64,000 bases of DNA, taken from contig WPIO01000065.1 in the NCBI GenBank assembly GCA_009760855.2, positions 445,001-509,000 of the forward strand. Direction: 5' to 3'. Made by a program: the position numbers and the translations under genes. This DNA is from Cristatella mucedo. Lineage: Eukaryota; Bryozoa; Phylactolaemata; Cristatellidae. The first letter of the stretch is position 1, and each line of letters starts with the position of its first letter. Shown piece after piece: positions 17,701 through 64,000 of the stretch. The notes below the pieces were generated by a model. That model saw only the letters and a list, made by a program, of their open reading frames with translations. It did no database searches and was not told where the DNA came from.

Positions 17701-20277
17701 TCATCTAGGGAGGCCAAATCCTACAATATTGTTATGTAGGGGGCAAGATCTGCAGAACTTTCTGTTATGGGGGTTAGACCCGAAATTAAAGGAAAAATTA
17801 TAACGCATCTTCATAGTGTTTATTAATGCAAAATTGGGGTTCCCTCAGCGAGTGGAATTATGACATAACTTGGTCGTTGGTGAGGTCGGTAGGTGTGGGA
17901 ATGGGGGCATCCCAGGTTACTGCCTTGCTGTGGGGGGGGGGAAATGCCTCTTGTCCCCCTCGTTCTGCCACTGCTTTCATTCTCTGCCACTGCTTTCATT
18001 CTCTGCCACTCTTTCAGTCTTCTTTGGTCTCTGGTTGTGGTTCAGCATGTGGTAGATTTTCCTCATAATCCAATTGGTGTCGTGGCACTACAAATTATCT
18101 TTGTGCAAATTACTGTTGGTATGAAACATTGCTGTATAAAGCTGATAGCTTGTGCGGTTAGACATGCTGTCAGACAAGATTATAGGTATAGTTTAATGCT
18201 TTGTGTAAAATGTGTACTCATCTGCTTCTACTGCAACATTAACGACGATTGGAAAATAGCTTTTTAGAATATTTCATGAGTTGTTAGCTTTCCTCGAGTT
18301 GGGTGCTTGCCGGCTGTAAACTCGAAACAGCGTAGGCTATTTGCACACTTTGAAATAGGACTATTCATGGCCGTGAGCATGCACAGATTGCAGCAGGTTA
18401 ATACATATTCCTTGTTTTGTTTTTCTTATTTTGTCTGCCTTGCTTTCTCAAACTGCTGCTGCATCACATATTGATTTTTTTTAGGTTTTGGGTTCAACAG
18501 TGTGAAGATATATTTGGATCACAAGTCAATCCTAATGTCCTATACACAGGAATTAACTTCACCAATGCCTATTATGGTGGTCGCCAACTGAAACCTACCA
18601 AAGTCATATTTCCTAACGGCTCAATAGATCCGTGGCATGCACTAGGTGTGGTCAGTGACATATCTCCGGATGCTACTGCACTATACATTATTGGTAAGAG
18701 GCAGTTGCTGACCACTGGTAGTCGGATGCTTATTGCTAACGACTACTTTGGTTGCTCGTTTGTCATTACTTTTTATAATTGACTATGTGTTAAATATTAC
18801 CGACATTGTAAGTGGTTCGTATAGGACATCGTATAGGGCGCCGACAATTCAAACGGTTGGTATTACTGCTTGCTGCTTTCCCTAGCACCTGTGCCCTGGT
18901 AAGTCCTTTGCCAGTTAAAAGCAGGACATTAATGGTGTGCTCCTAGCCACCTACCAGCACGAAGCAGCATGTGACTGACAGAATTTAGCAAGCATTAATG
19001 ATCGTGGTTGAAAATAATAGATGACAAGATTTATGTTTGCCCGTTTGTGTAGGCTGCCATGCTTGGAAGTCTTTGAAGCCTTAGGCAGATTGCTAGAGCA
19101 CATCTAGACATTGCCCAGAACGGGAGTTGGGGGCATAGACATAGCATTGGTGTAAAAAACCAGGCAAGGAGTTTGGGACCTGTAAAGCAAAGCGAAGGAA
19201 CAGATGCCGTTATGACGTGGAGTGGACAGATATTGAGTAGACGTCAGGATTCAGATCTGTGGTCCCTAGCTGTTTTATAAAAAGAAAAGGAAAATGTTAG
19301 CTGATTCAACAGCCTCATTTATATAGCAGCAGAAGAGCCTTAACGGCTATCACTACCGCTTGCGTTGGGCAATAAAGGATCGCCCACTGCGTGACTCGAA
19401 CTCATGACCTCGCTCGTGAAGAGCGATGACCTGAACCCCTAGGCTAAGATTCAGGGACGAAGATCCCCAGTTGGTGCTCATCTGCCTCTACCACAAGCTC
19501 TTCAAGACGATAAAAGTGCGCAGGAAAAGGCTTCTGCAGTGATTAACGGTATATTTTTATTCATGAGCAGCCTATCTCTTGTACAACCATTTGAGTGGGG
19601 TCAGTGCTACTACAAGCCACTGCAAGTAAAACTTTTTAAGCGAGGTGAGAATTTAGCCGCCTTTGCATCTTGGCTGCCTGTTTAAACCCATTAGATTTCA
19701 GTGCTTCACAATTAGTAGTTACAAATGTATGCCGTGCAAGACAGCCACTTCAAATGCCCACTGTAGACCATGCTTCGTCTAGTGTGTTACCTTGCTTTAT
19801 AATAATCGTTTGACAGTCATTTAGCTGTGCCTCAAACCAATCTCAAATTCCTTGGAGACCGTGCCCTGTTTTTCATTTGCTCCCAAAGCCTGGAACTCAC
19901 TCCCGACCGACGTCACAGCATCCCCCTGACTTGGCGACATTTAAATAGAAGCTAAAACACACCTTTTTGTCACAACGTTAAGTGAGTCCTATTGATTCGT
20001 CATTTGTGTTTATGCATGCTGACACTGTCGCTACGTATTTTGTCACTAGCCATATTGACATGCTTCCTTTAAAGCACACATAAAGTGCCTACAGTTACAT
20101 TTGCTTTGCAGATGGTGCTGTATACATATATTACTGTTATCATTATTATTGTTTTCAGGCACTGCACACTGTGCTAACATGTATCCGTCGACCGCAGACG
20201 ATATCCCTGCACTCAAGGAAGCACGCACTGTCATTCTTGGAAAATTAACAGAATGGCTTCAGGACGATGGGTATTAA
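3636..20277 (+). CDS. PRSS16: S28-family serine carboxypeptidase (PRSS16/thymus-specific serine protease-like)
   Basis: Nine exons: 3636-3845, 3958-4139, 5435-5565, 7681-7776, 13067-13202, 14755-14869, 16870-17162, 18485-18693 and 20159-20277. They give 1491 nt, or 496 aa plus TAA; human PRSS16 is about 514 aa. All phases match and all introns are GT-AG. The start ATG at 3636 sits in AACATGG, a good context, and opens a signal peptide (about residues 1-20). The nucleophile elbow GGSYPGSLAAW places catalytic Ser172; [11 protein letters not shown] gives Asp436; [10 protein letters not shown] gives His461, so the S28 triad is intact. [13 protein letters not shown] (exon 7) is another family landmark. 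S28 enzymes cleave after proline or act in lysosomal/endosomal peptide processing; a secreted or lysosomal site is inferred from the signal peptide. DPP7 and PRCP are relatives; SLAAW after the Ser favours the PRSS16 branch. The last acceptor lies next to a LINE tail. Confidence 0.93.
4560..5340 (-). pseudogene. Decayed ORF of a repeated uncharacterised animal protein family
   Basis: On the minus strand, in shifting frames and broken by stops, I read [15 protein letters not shown], then a frameshift, [57 protein letters not shown] and [19 protein letters not shown]. This order matches a multi-copy family common in arthropod and cnidarian gene sets (motifs GDLK, PLVDP, LPPLHIKLGLMK, MSLKIHFLHSHLDFFPEN). 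I believe that family is mobile-element associated but do not know the element class. It lies in intron 2 of the peptidase gene, antisense to it, and cannot be functional. Confidence 0.65.
5566..7680 (+). other. Peptidase gene intron 3
   Basis: 2.1-kb AT-rich intron. It holds one SINE family A copy at 6474-6643. I recognise nothing else. Confidence 0.6.
6474..6643 (-). repeat. SINE family A copy, diverged
   Basis: Contains AGCTGATTTAGCAGCCTCC and, further on, CTACTGCAGGACTCGAATCC, the reverse complement of a tRNA B box (GGATTCGAG), then CACGACCCGGGTTGTG. Old copy with many substitutions relative to 20875-21046. Confidence 0.7.
7963..8047. repeat. (GT)n microsatellite
   Basis: GT dinucleotide run with two GTTT interruptions near its left end, in intron 4 of the peptidase gene. 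Confidence 0.95.
8843..9000 (-). repeat. SINE family A copy
   Basis: Good copy with TAGCTGATTTAACAGCCTC, GACAGAAGAGCCTTTACGGC, TCGCCCTGCCCAGGAATCGA and ACCCACGACCTCGGGACCGA. GGAATCGAACC is the reverse complement of the tRNA B box. A run of A at the left end is the 3' tail of the element read on the minus strand. Confidence 0.85.
9335..10440 (-). mobile_element. LINE fragment, second family (reverse transcriptase)
   Basis: On the minus strand 10093-10305 encodes [19 protein letters not shown], the conserved reverse-transcriptase GxPQGSxLGPLLFxIY block, with a decayed YADD region just after it. The sequence toward 9400 matches the fragments near 50520 and 61300. Frames are broken, so this is a dead, 5'-truncated copy in peptidase intron 4. 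Confidence 0.75.
10441..11544 (+). other. Intron 4 segment without recognised elements
   Basis: AT-rich intronic DNA between two LINE fragments. I see no coding signature, repeat unit or structured element. Confidence 0.5.
11545..11740 (-). mobile_element. LINE family 1, 3'-end fragment (older insertion)
   Basis: Begins with ATAATAATAAT and continues TACTTGATAAAGCGCCCTCA GAGAACTTAATC, the reverse complement of the family's 3' end. It stops at GCAGCATGCACA, where the next LINE copy begins. It is interrupted by the younger copy at 11741-12808. Confidence 0.85.
11741..12808 (-). mobile_element. LINE family 1, young 5'-truncated copy A
   Basis: Minus-strand copy. An (ATT)n tail (11741-11789) precedes the 3' UTR and an open frame of 251 codons (12760-12005) from the end of ORF2, with [52 protein letters not shown] and a C-terminal AWNSLPTC block. 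These are the C-terminal landmarks of CR1/L2-type non-LTR elements. It is flanked by a 12-bp direct repeat GCAGCATGCACA (11729-11740 and 12809-12820), a target-site duplication. It is nearly identical to copy B. Confidence 0.9.
13607..13783. repeat. Tandem duplication, unit about 95 bp
   Basis: AAGTCGATCAGACGTATTGA begins at 13607 and again at 13702, and the two units stay alike for about 80 bp with a handful of differences. Peptidase intron 5. Confidence 0.85.
13784..13883 (-). mobile_element. LINE family 1, 3'-end fragment
   Basis: AATAATAATAA followed by CTAGATAAAGTGCCCTGAGA and TCTCTTTCTAGGCGCTTTA, the reverse complement of the family 3' end. Only about 100 bp remain. Confidence 0.8.
14982..16090 (-). 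mobile_element. LINE family 1, young 5'-truncated copy B
   Basis: Almost base-for-base the same as copy A from the (ATT)n tail to the point where A is truncated; the few differences include a one-base insertion in a G run near 15440 that breaks the frame. Copy B extends further 5' and reaches the reverse-transcriptase segment [14 protein letters not shown] near 16085-16035. In peptidase intron 6, antisense. Confidence 0.9.
16255..16803 (+). mobile_element. LINE family 1, old copy
   Basis: Plus-strand remnant: ATCGACTTGAAGGTTCTGTC (IDLKVLS), CCTCCCAAAGCCTGGAACTC and GTGCCTAGAAAGAAATTAAG, ending in TATTATAATAATAA. It faces copy B, so the two form an inverted pair about 170 bp apart. Confidence 0.8.
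17163..18484 (+). other. Peptidase intron 7
   Basis: Intron of 1.3 kb. The only structure I see is a short tandem repeat at 17964-18017, unit about 20 bp (CTGCCACTGCTTTCATT), present about 2.5 times. Confidence 0.6.
19296..19447 (-). repeat. SINE family A copy
   Basis: TTAGCTGATTCAACAGCCTC, CAGAAGAGCCTTAACGGCTA and GATCGCCCACTGCGTGACTC match the family. The B box is diverged (GACTCGAACTC). Peptidase intron 8. Confidence 0.8.
19826..20150 (+). mobile_element. LINE family 1, old 3' fragment ending at the last acceptor
   Basis: Plus-strand remnant with CTTGGAGACCGTGCCCTG, CTCCCAAAGCCTGGAACTCA and TAAAGTGCCTACAGTTACAT, ending in a decayed (ATT)n tail, ATCATTATTATTG. The tail runs directly into TTTTCAG, the acceptor of peptidase exon 9 at 20159. 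Confidence 0.75.
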
Positions 20278-20874
20278 ACGCTTCTTCCTCCTCAAAGATT
20301 TGGAAATTTCAATTCCGAAATGCACCATGACATTTGCCTCCTTGATTTGCACTGGGATAGGCAACGAGCTGTACCGGACACGACTAAATGAAACCAGTGA
20401 AGAAGCCCAGCTCTAGAGCTGTTTTTTTTATGCAGAAATCATGACTTTTGCCACTTGTTATCCTTATTCGGAATGTGGCCATCGTTCCTGTTAGCCTTGG
20501 CTGTGGCATCGCTAAAGCATGTCCGCACTTCACATTTGCTCAGTAGTAAGCGAGCAGCAGTACTTTTTTGTAGCCATTCCCTTTGCTACAAGTGCATGAT
20601 TTGGATTATTATAAACTAATTGGGAGCATTTTCTTCGAGGACGACTATATCGCCTTGCGATAGCATATATATTCAGCTGACTTGAAGCAAATGCAGCTGT
20701 TGTGACTTTTTTATGCGTTGGCTAAATCAAAGCAATGCAGTGTAATGTAGACGAAAATTGGATCATCACTGCATTCAAAATCCGAGCAGGTTGCGATCTA
20801 AGTGGGCACCTCTTCCTACACAAGATGTCCTCTTGAGAGAATAATGCAAAAGAAAAGGTAGTATCGTCATAAAA

Positions 20875-21046
20875 AAATCCAGCTGCTTAAACAGCCTCTT
20901 TTTGTATAGCAACAGAAGAGCCTTGACGGCTATCACCACCGCTTGCAGTGGCGATAAAGGATCGCCCACCACAGGAATCGAACCCACGACCTCGGGACCG
21001 AGGTCATGAAAGCAACCGCCTTACCTAGTGGGCCATCACGGCGTCA
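20875..21046 (-). repeat. SINE family A, best full-length copy
   Basis: Read on the minus strand it starts GCCGTGATGGCCCACTAGGT, passes an A-box-like segment, then GTGGGTTCGATTCC (B box), a GGCTCTTCTGTTGCTATAC body and an A/T-rich 3' end. This is the layout of a tRNA-derived SINE of about 170 bp. It probably lies inside the peptidase 3' UTR. Confidence 0.88.
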
Positions 21047-21370
21047 TGGCACCCAGAGGCTATTGAAGCAGATGTGTGTATCATGGTTTGTCCGAGAAGC
21101 GGCATAGGTTTTCTGTGTAGCATTTTTGCTTCCTGTAGTAAAGCTACTTGGGGTTGCCTCGGTCGCAGCTAAGCCATTGAGAGACTTGTTCGTGAGTTTC
21201 TTGTGCACAGCAAGCTAGCCGTCGACAGGATTTCCTAAAGTCCGGAAATGCCTCTACTCTGCTGCCCATTGTCTTGCCTGGCCTCTGTCACTTAATGATT
21301 TCTCGTAGCTGCCAGGCTCTTCACAGCTGGCAAACTGCATTGAAGATTGCATGTGGGCTTCCTAGTCATA

Positions 21371-21461
21371 AATAAAACTCGAGGCACAAGCCATTGTTTT
21401 TTTGTATATCATGAGACAAGTGAACCGATAGCTATTAAGCAGCAAGCTCTTCATGAATAAA
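21371..21461 (+). terminator. Candidate poly(A) signals of the peptidase gene
   Basis: AATAAA at 21371-21376, followed by a T-rich stretch, and a second AATAAA at 21456-21461. They lie about 1.1 kb after the stop codon. No transcript evidence is available from the sequence. Confidence 0.4.
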
Positions 21462-22427
21462 AACATTCCTTTCCACTCATGCTGATGTGTATCTGCTGCA
21501 CAAGTGAAAGCATCGTTCAACCTAGCAGAGTTGGCTTAGATAGACGCTTTTACCGAAGTGAATCTATGGATGTCGCATTATGCTCACTCTCTACTTACAG
21601 GTCTCCGTGAACCATAGCCCAAATAAAATGCCCGAACTTTACGATTCAGGTTGTTAGTTCGAACCCTGCAGCAAGATATTTCTGCAGCTATATACTGTAA
21701 ATTATGGTAAATCTGCCCACCCCTATTATATTCCAACTGTTGGGTGAGCAAGTGCACTGCAGGAGAACTACAGCTATGGCAGCTGTTGCTGCTTCTGCAC
21801 ACAGCGAGATTACAACGGAAACAAGCTAATGGGCTTGGTAAGGCTGGAAGTGATATATTCACGAATTGCCGCGATGGTATCACTGCTCGGCTAGGGCTAC
21901 ACAAACGAGCTTGAAAGCTTGAGTATTATTAAGTGAAGGGAGACACGGTCCAAGTCAGTGCTTGAACAAGGACAATACGGAGTGTGTACCAGCTGGGCCA
22001 TGCAAACAAGGCATCTTTGACTAACCGTAGTAGTGGGTCACAATAAAAGATCATTACCTAGCGACCTCAGTCTGTGCTAAGTGTGATACCTACACTACAG
22101 CTTATCAATAAGTGATTTTCTGCATTGCTGGGGGTGCGTCTCGTGTGTGAGAAAACACGAGCCGCTTGCCGATCTGCCTCGCGAGCACAAGCCAATTGTC
22201 GATCTCTGTTGTTTGCCAAGACAAGATTTTATAAGTTAATACCTGGAAATTTGCCAACTTCGTAATGCTAGTGGTGGATAGTATTTTGTAGATAGATTTT
22301 TGAGGAGGGCATTATTGTGGAGTAGGTATTTCCTATTGCTGCTCGATCTCATTGTTACATTCGCATAAGTTTTTTGCTGGGTGCTTTTTTGCTGCTCACT
22401 CTAATAATAATAGTAATCTAATAATAA

Positions 22428-22560
22428 TCTCTAGCCATCCTAATATTAAAAAACAAAGCGCTTGGGAGGTAGATTTTCGATACATAGTTTAGTGTCCTAG
22501 GATGTGCTATTCAGCACCACCGTCAGCTGGTCTAACCACAATGGGCGCTTGAACGTTTAT
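22428..22560 (-). repeat. LINE-tail flanking unit, left inverted copy
   Basis: Reverse complement of 25008-25133 at about 92% identity by eye. Read on the minus strand it directly follows the (ATT)n tail of the LINE at 22561-23626. Confidence 0.85.
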
Positions 22561-23626
22561 AGTAATAATAATAATAATAAAACACTTGATAAAGCACCCT
22601 CTGAGAACTCAATCTCTTTCTAGGTGCTTTACGTTTGCTGCAAAGGAAACACAATTGAATGGTGAGTGGTTTCATGCTCAATAACTAACAACAATTACAT
22701 GGTTGGGGGTGACATGCCCAGGGTCAGCATGCAAGTGTTGTTAGTGGAAGCATGCATAGTGTCAGCACACATAAGCACACATAGGTCGAATCACAGGGAC
22801 CCACTAAATGCTGTCACAAATAGGTGCATTTTTAGTTTCTTTTTAAATGTGGTCAAGTCAGGTTATGTCGCGACACAAGTTGGAAGAGGGTTCCAGGCTT
22901 TGGGAGCATACGAACTATAGGCATGGTCTCCAAAGATTTGAGTTTTGTACGAGGAATAGATAAACAGTTAGACTTTGAAAAGGGGGTGGTATGATGCTTG
23001 GCCTGGTGGGGCAGTAGATCTGATAGGTAGGCTGAAGTTAAAAAATGAAGGGACCTTAAAGTGAGTGACAAAACCTTGAAGTCGATGCTTCGCTTGACTG
23101 GTAGCCAGTGCAGGTCGACAAGAAGTGGTTTGATGTGGCAACTTTGACGCTCACGATAGAGAAGCCTAGCTGCGGAGTTTTGCACCACATGTAAGCGCCT
23201 GATTGCACAGGCCGTAAGACCAGCAAGTAGTGAGTTGCAGAAGTCAAGACAGGATGTCACAAACGCATGGATCAACTTGGATGTGGTATCCTGTCTAAGC
23301 AAGCCCAAATTTAAGTAATGTTATGTAGATGAAAGTAGGAAAACTTGATTGGCGAGATAATGTGGTCATCTAATCAAAGGTGAGTTTGGAATATGACACC
23401 TAGATTTCGTGCAGATACAACAGGAGATATGCTGGCAGAGCTTATTTTGAGGGTTAGCCTTTAAAATTTCCGAATAACACTTGGTTTGCCCATAACTAGT
23501 AAGTTAGTTTTATCGGCAGTCAATTTAAGATAGTTTGCTGCTATCCATGTGCGGATGTCATCAATACATGCAGCAAGAGTGTTGAGATAATTCGAGGTGC
23601 TGGCGGGCCAGGAGGGATCCAAGCAA
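22561..23626 (-). mobile_element. LINE family 1, intermediate-age copy
   Basis: Minus-strand copy with tail, 3' UTR and a broken ORF2 end: [33 protein letters not shown] and NLLVMGKPS remain readable. Several indels break the frame. It is truncated at about 23626, 420 bp upstream of the SMC4 start codon. Confidence 0.88.
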
Positions 23627-24049
23627 CCCCTGCAACAAGTGATGGGCTGCCGTACGCCGTAGCTCCGCCTACAACCACGTTCTGCTGCGGCCCGCCCACC
23701 GTCACAGCGTTTCCGTTATATACTGCGCCGTTTGTGCGCGCCTTATTTTGAATCGCCGTCTCGAAGGGGTTTGGGTAAAAGAGCGAGAATTGTTGGCGGT
23801 GCTGCGTTTGCAATAATCGCACGGTGAGTTATTGCAGTAACTAACATATCCGTTGGGTATCGAGCTCCTTTCTAGCAGTGGAGACTATCCAAATCCACGT
23901 TGTCGTGTCACCCCTTCTTCGTGTGCTGTGCTCTCATTACATCCGTCCATTTTAAAAATGAATTCGGTTTTCCATAGCTTCGCAGTGCCATGTTTAAGTG
24001 ATCTGTTGTTGGTTCCGTGCAGGTTGTTCGCGTACTTTCTTCTTCCATC
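23627..24049 (+). promoter_or_regulatory. SMC4 upstream region
   Basis: GC-rich stretch with CpGs and a CGCCCACC block (23691-23700), between the LINE edge and the SMC4 ATG. No TATA box is obvious. An untranslated exon could lie here; the transcription start is not visible. Confidence 0.4.
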
Positions 24050-58636
<34,587 letters not shown>

Positions 58637-59363
58637 TGCGGCTCCGACCTGGTGGCAGGCCACCTCTTACACGATGCCTGCAACTGAGAGGGGCTTCTTC
58701 GGCTCAGCTGACTACCTTGGAACTGAACTACAACCACCCCATTACTAATACCGGATATTAAAAGTGCACTCGTATGCTCCTGATTTCTATATGTGCAATC
58801 AAACTAAGGTTTGCTGACATTGCTGATTAGTTGATGGATATGGGAGTGTTAAGTGCTTGGCACGAAGCTCCACATTGTTGCAACCTGAGCTGCAGATTGT
58901 ATATTTATCAGCTGTGCCGTCATGTTACCCCTTATGGACAGTTGCGACTGAAACTTGTATTTATATTTGCATTACTTAGCTAGTACGACTCCTTTATTGT
59001 ATAAAATGTATCCAAACAGTTTACTTTGAAGTTGATTACTGGCTCTTTGGTGGTTTGCTCAACAAATCTTTGAAGTCACCGTAGACCTTTTCGAACTGGG
59101 TGGCCCGACTTGCAATAATTGTTTAGGGTACCTTTCAAAGGATCAGCTTGCTATAAATGAGAGCTGAATTTTGAAAATTTCCATATAAAAGGAAAGCATT
59201 TAAAAACGATTAGGCAAACGATCTCGCAACCGAAAGCTACATATAAGAAGCAATATATTTCATTTGATACAATGTATATACAATTTCATTTGTATATATA
59301 TATATATATCATACATACATATATGCTGATGAGAGGGTGGCACGATGTATATACAATTTCATT

Positions 59364-59400
<37 letters not shown>

Positions 59401-59988
59401 TACATACATATATGCTGATGAGAGGGTCGCGCGAGGGCAATATGAAAGAGGGAAGAGCAAGGAAGGCCGGAAAAGTAGGCAGGTGGAGTGAAGTGATCTG
59501 TCAGCCAGATTGAGGTCGAGTCGATACGTTGCTTGGTAGCTCAGACTGAAGCAGTGCGATACACCTTTGCCAGCTCCGCCTTTGATGACTAACTAGCTGC
59601 TGAGCTGTGCATCAATTGCAGACAATTACAGGCCGCAAGTCCTGAATAAAGTGAATTGCACGAATTGTTGCAATTTCCTTGAAAAATGTAATGTGTCACC
59701 TTGTGTAATCTTGATCAGATGTCACAAACATGCCAACCAACTAGATCATATGCACATTATACATACATGTAAGGCAGGACAGGTAATAGGCATTTATGAG
59801 ATACTTGCACGATTCTGGTTAATATTGTAATTGCCTTAGGCTAGAATGTGTTCAAGACAAGATAGCTCAGTTGATATTTTAACCATCGACTACACAATGA
59901 CAGGCCTGTATTAACAGATATTATATTTACATAAGCACACAGGGTCAGGGAATATTTGCACATACAACCAAGAGCCATGCATCCTGGG
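58637..59988. other. Convergent intergenic region, SMC4 / NKAP
   Basis: 1.35 kb between two stop codons that face each other. Candidate SMC4 poly(A) signals are ATTAAA at 58757-58762 and AATAAA at 59645-59650. It contains the AT-rich tandem duplication at 59272-59427. I saw no clear signal for NKAP on the minus strand. Confidence 0.5.
59272..59427. repeat. Tandem duplication with expanded AT core
   Basis: ATGTATATACAATTTCATTT starts at 59272 and 59345. Each unit has a TA run, then CATACATACATATATGCTGA and TGAGAGGGT. The TA run is longer in the second unit. Confidence 0.9.

Positions 59989-64000
<4,012 letters not shown>

Larger units (their letters stand above)
20278..24049. other. Intergenic region, peptidase to SMC4
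   Basis: 3.8 kb. It contains the presumed 3' UTR and poly(A) signals of the peptidase gene, a SINE (20875-21046), the LINE at 22561-23626 with its flanking unit, and the SMC4 upstream region (23630-24049). Between 21480 and 22425 I recognise nothing. Confidence 0.6.

Noticed and set aside
17826-18267. Overlapping plus-strand frames in peptidase intron 7.
   Set aside because: No family signature; they include a short tandem repeat and G/C runs. The peptidase reading frame is complete without them.
20930-21046. Possible functional tRNA gene (B box GGTTCGATTCC).
   Set aside because: The same head with a constant non-tRNA body recurs at five other sites, and no complete cloverleaf is evident. 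It is a SINE.
23541-23822. Minus-strand open frame upstream of SMC4 with a glycine/valine-rich middle.
   Set aside because: Its distal third is LINE sequence and the rest is GC-rich SMC4 upstream DNA. No family signature and no convincing splice sites, so I do not call a gene.

Overview
The window is animal genomic DNA. It holds four protein-coding genes split by GT-AG introns, among CR1/L2-like LINEs, tRNA-derived SINEs and long dinucleotide microsatellites. The gene set (a VWA3B-type protein, an S28 serine peptidase, condensin SMC4, NKAP) is metazoan. The repeats suggest an invertebrate, but I cannot name the lineage. There are no operons, CRISPR arrays or free-standing tRNA/rRNA genes. Exon models were built by hand from splice sites, frame phase and remembered family sequence; every listed junction keeps the reading frame.

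Layout. (1) 1-3325, minus: 5' part of a VWA3B-like gene in GC-rich DNA, running off the left edge. (2) 3636-20277, plus: a complete nine-exon S28 peptidase gene (PRSS16-like, 496 aa), head to head with VWA3B; the two start codons are about 310 bp apart. (3) 20278-24049: intergenic, with poly(A) signals, a SINE and a LINE. (4) 24050-58636, plus: a complete 21-exon SMC4 gene (1282 aa) whose introns hold most of the repeats. (5) 58637-59988: a convergent intergenic gap. (6) 59989-64000, minus: the 3' half of an NKAP gene, tail to tail with SMC4.

The genes have unrelated jobs: chromosome condensation (SMC4), transcription/splicing-linked nuclear function (NKAP), secreted or lysosomal proteolysis (S28) and a poorly characterised VWA protein. 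Much of the rest is repeats: one LINE family with about twenty fragments of very different ages, including two nearly identical copies; a second LINE family; two SINE families, one with a LINE-like tail; one MITE-like element with a long internal hairpin; and a decayed ORF of a repeated uncharacterised animal family. The most unusual structures are an inverted pair of LINE-tail-plus-flank units bracketing SMC4 exon 1, a LINE tail that abuts the last splice acceptor of the peptidase gene, and a 184-bp SMC4 intron largely made of CT repeats.
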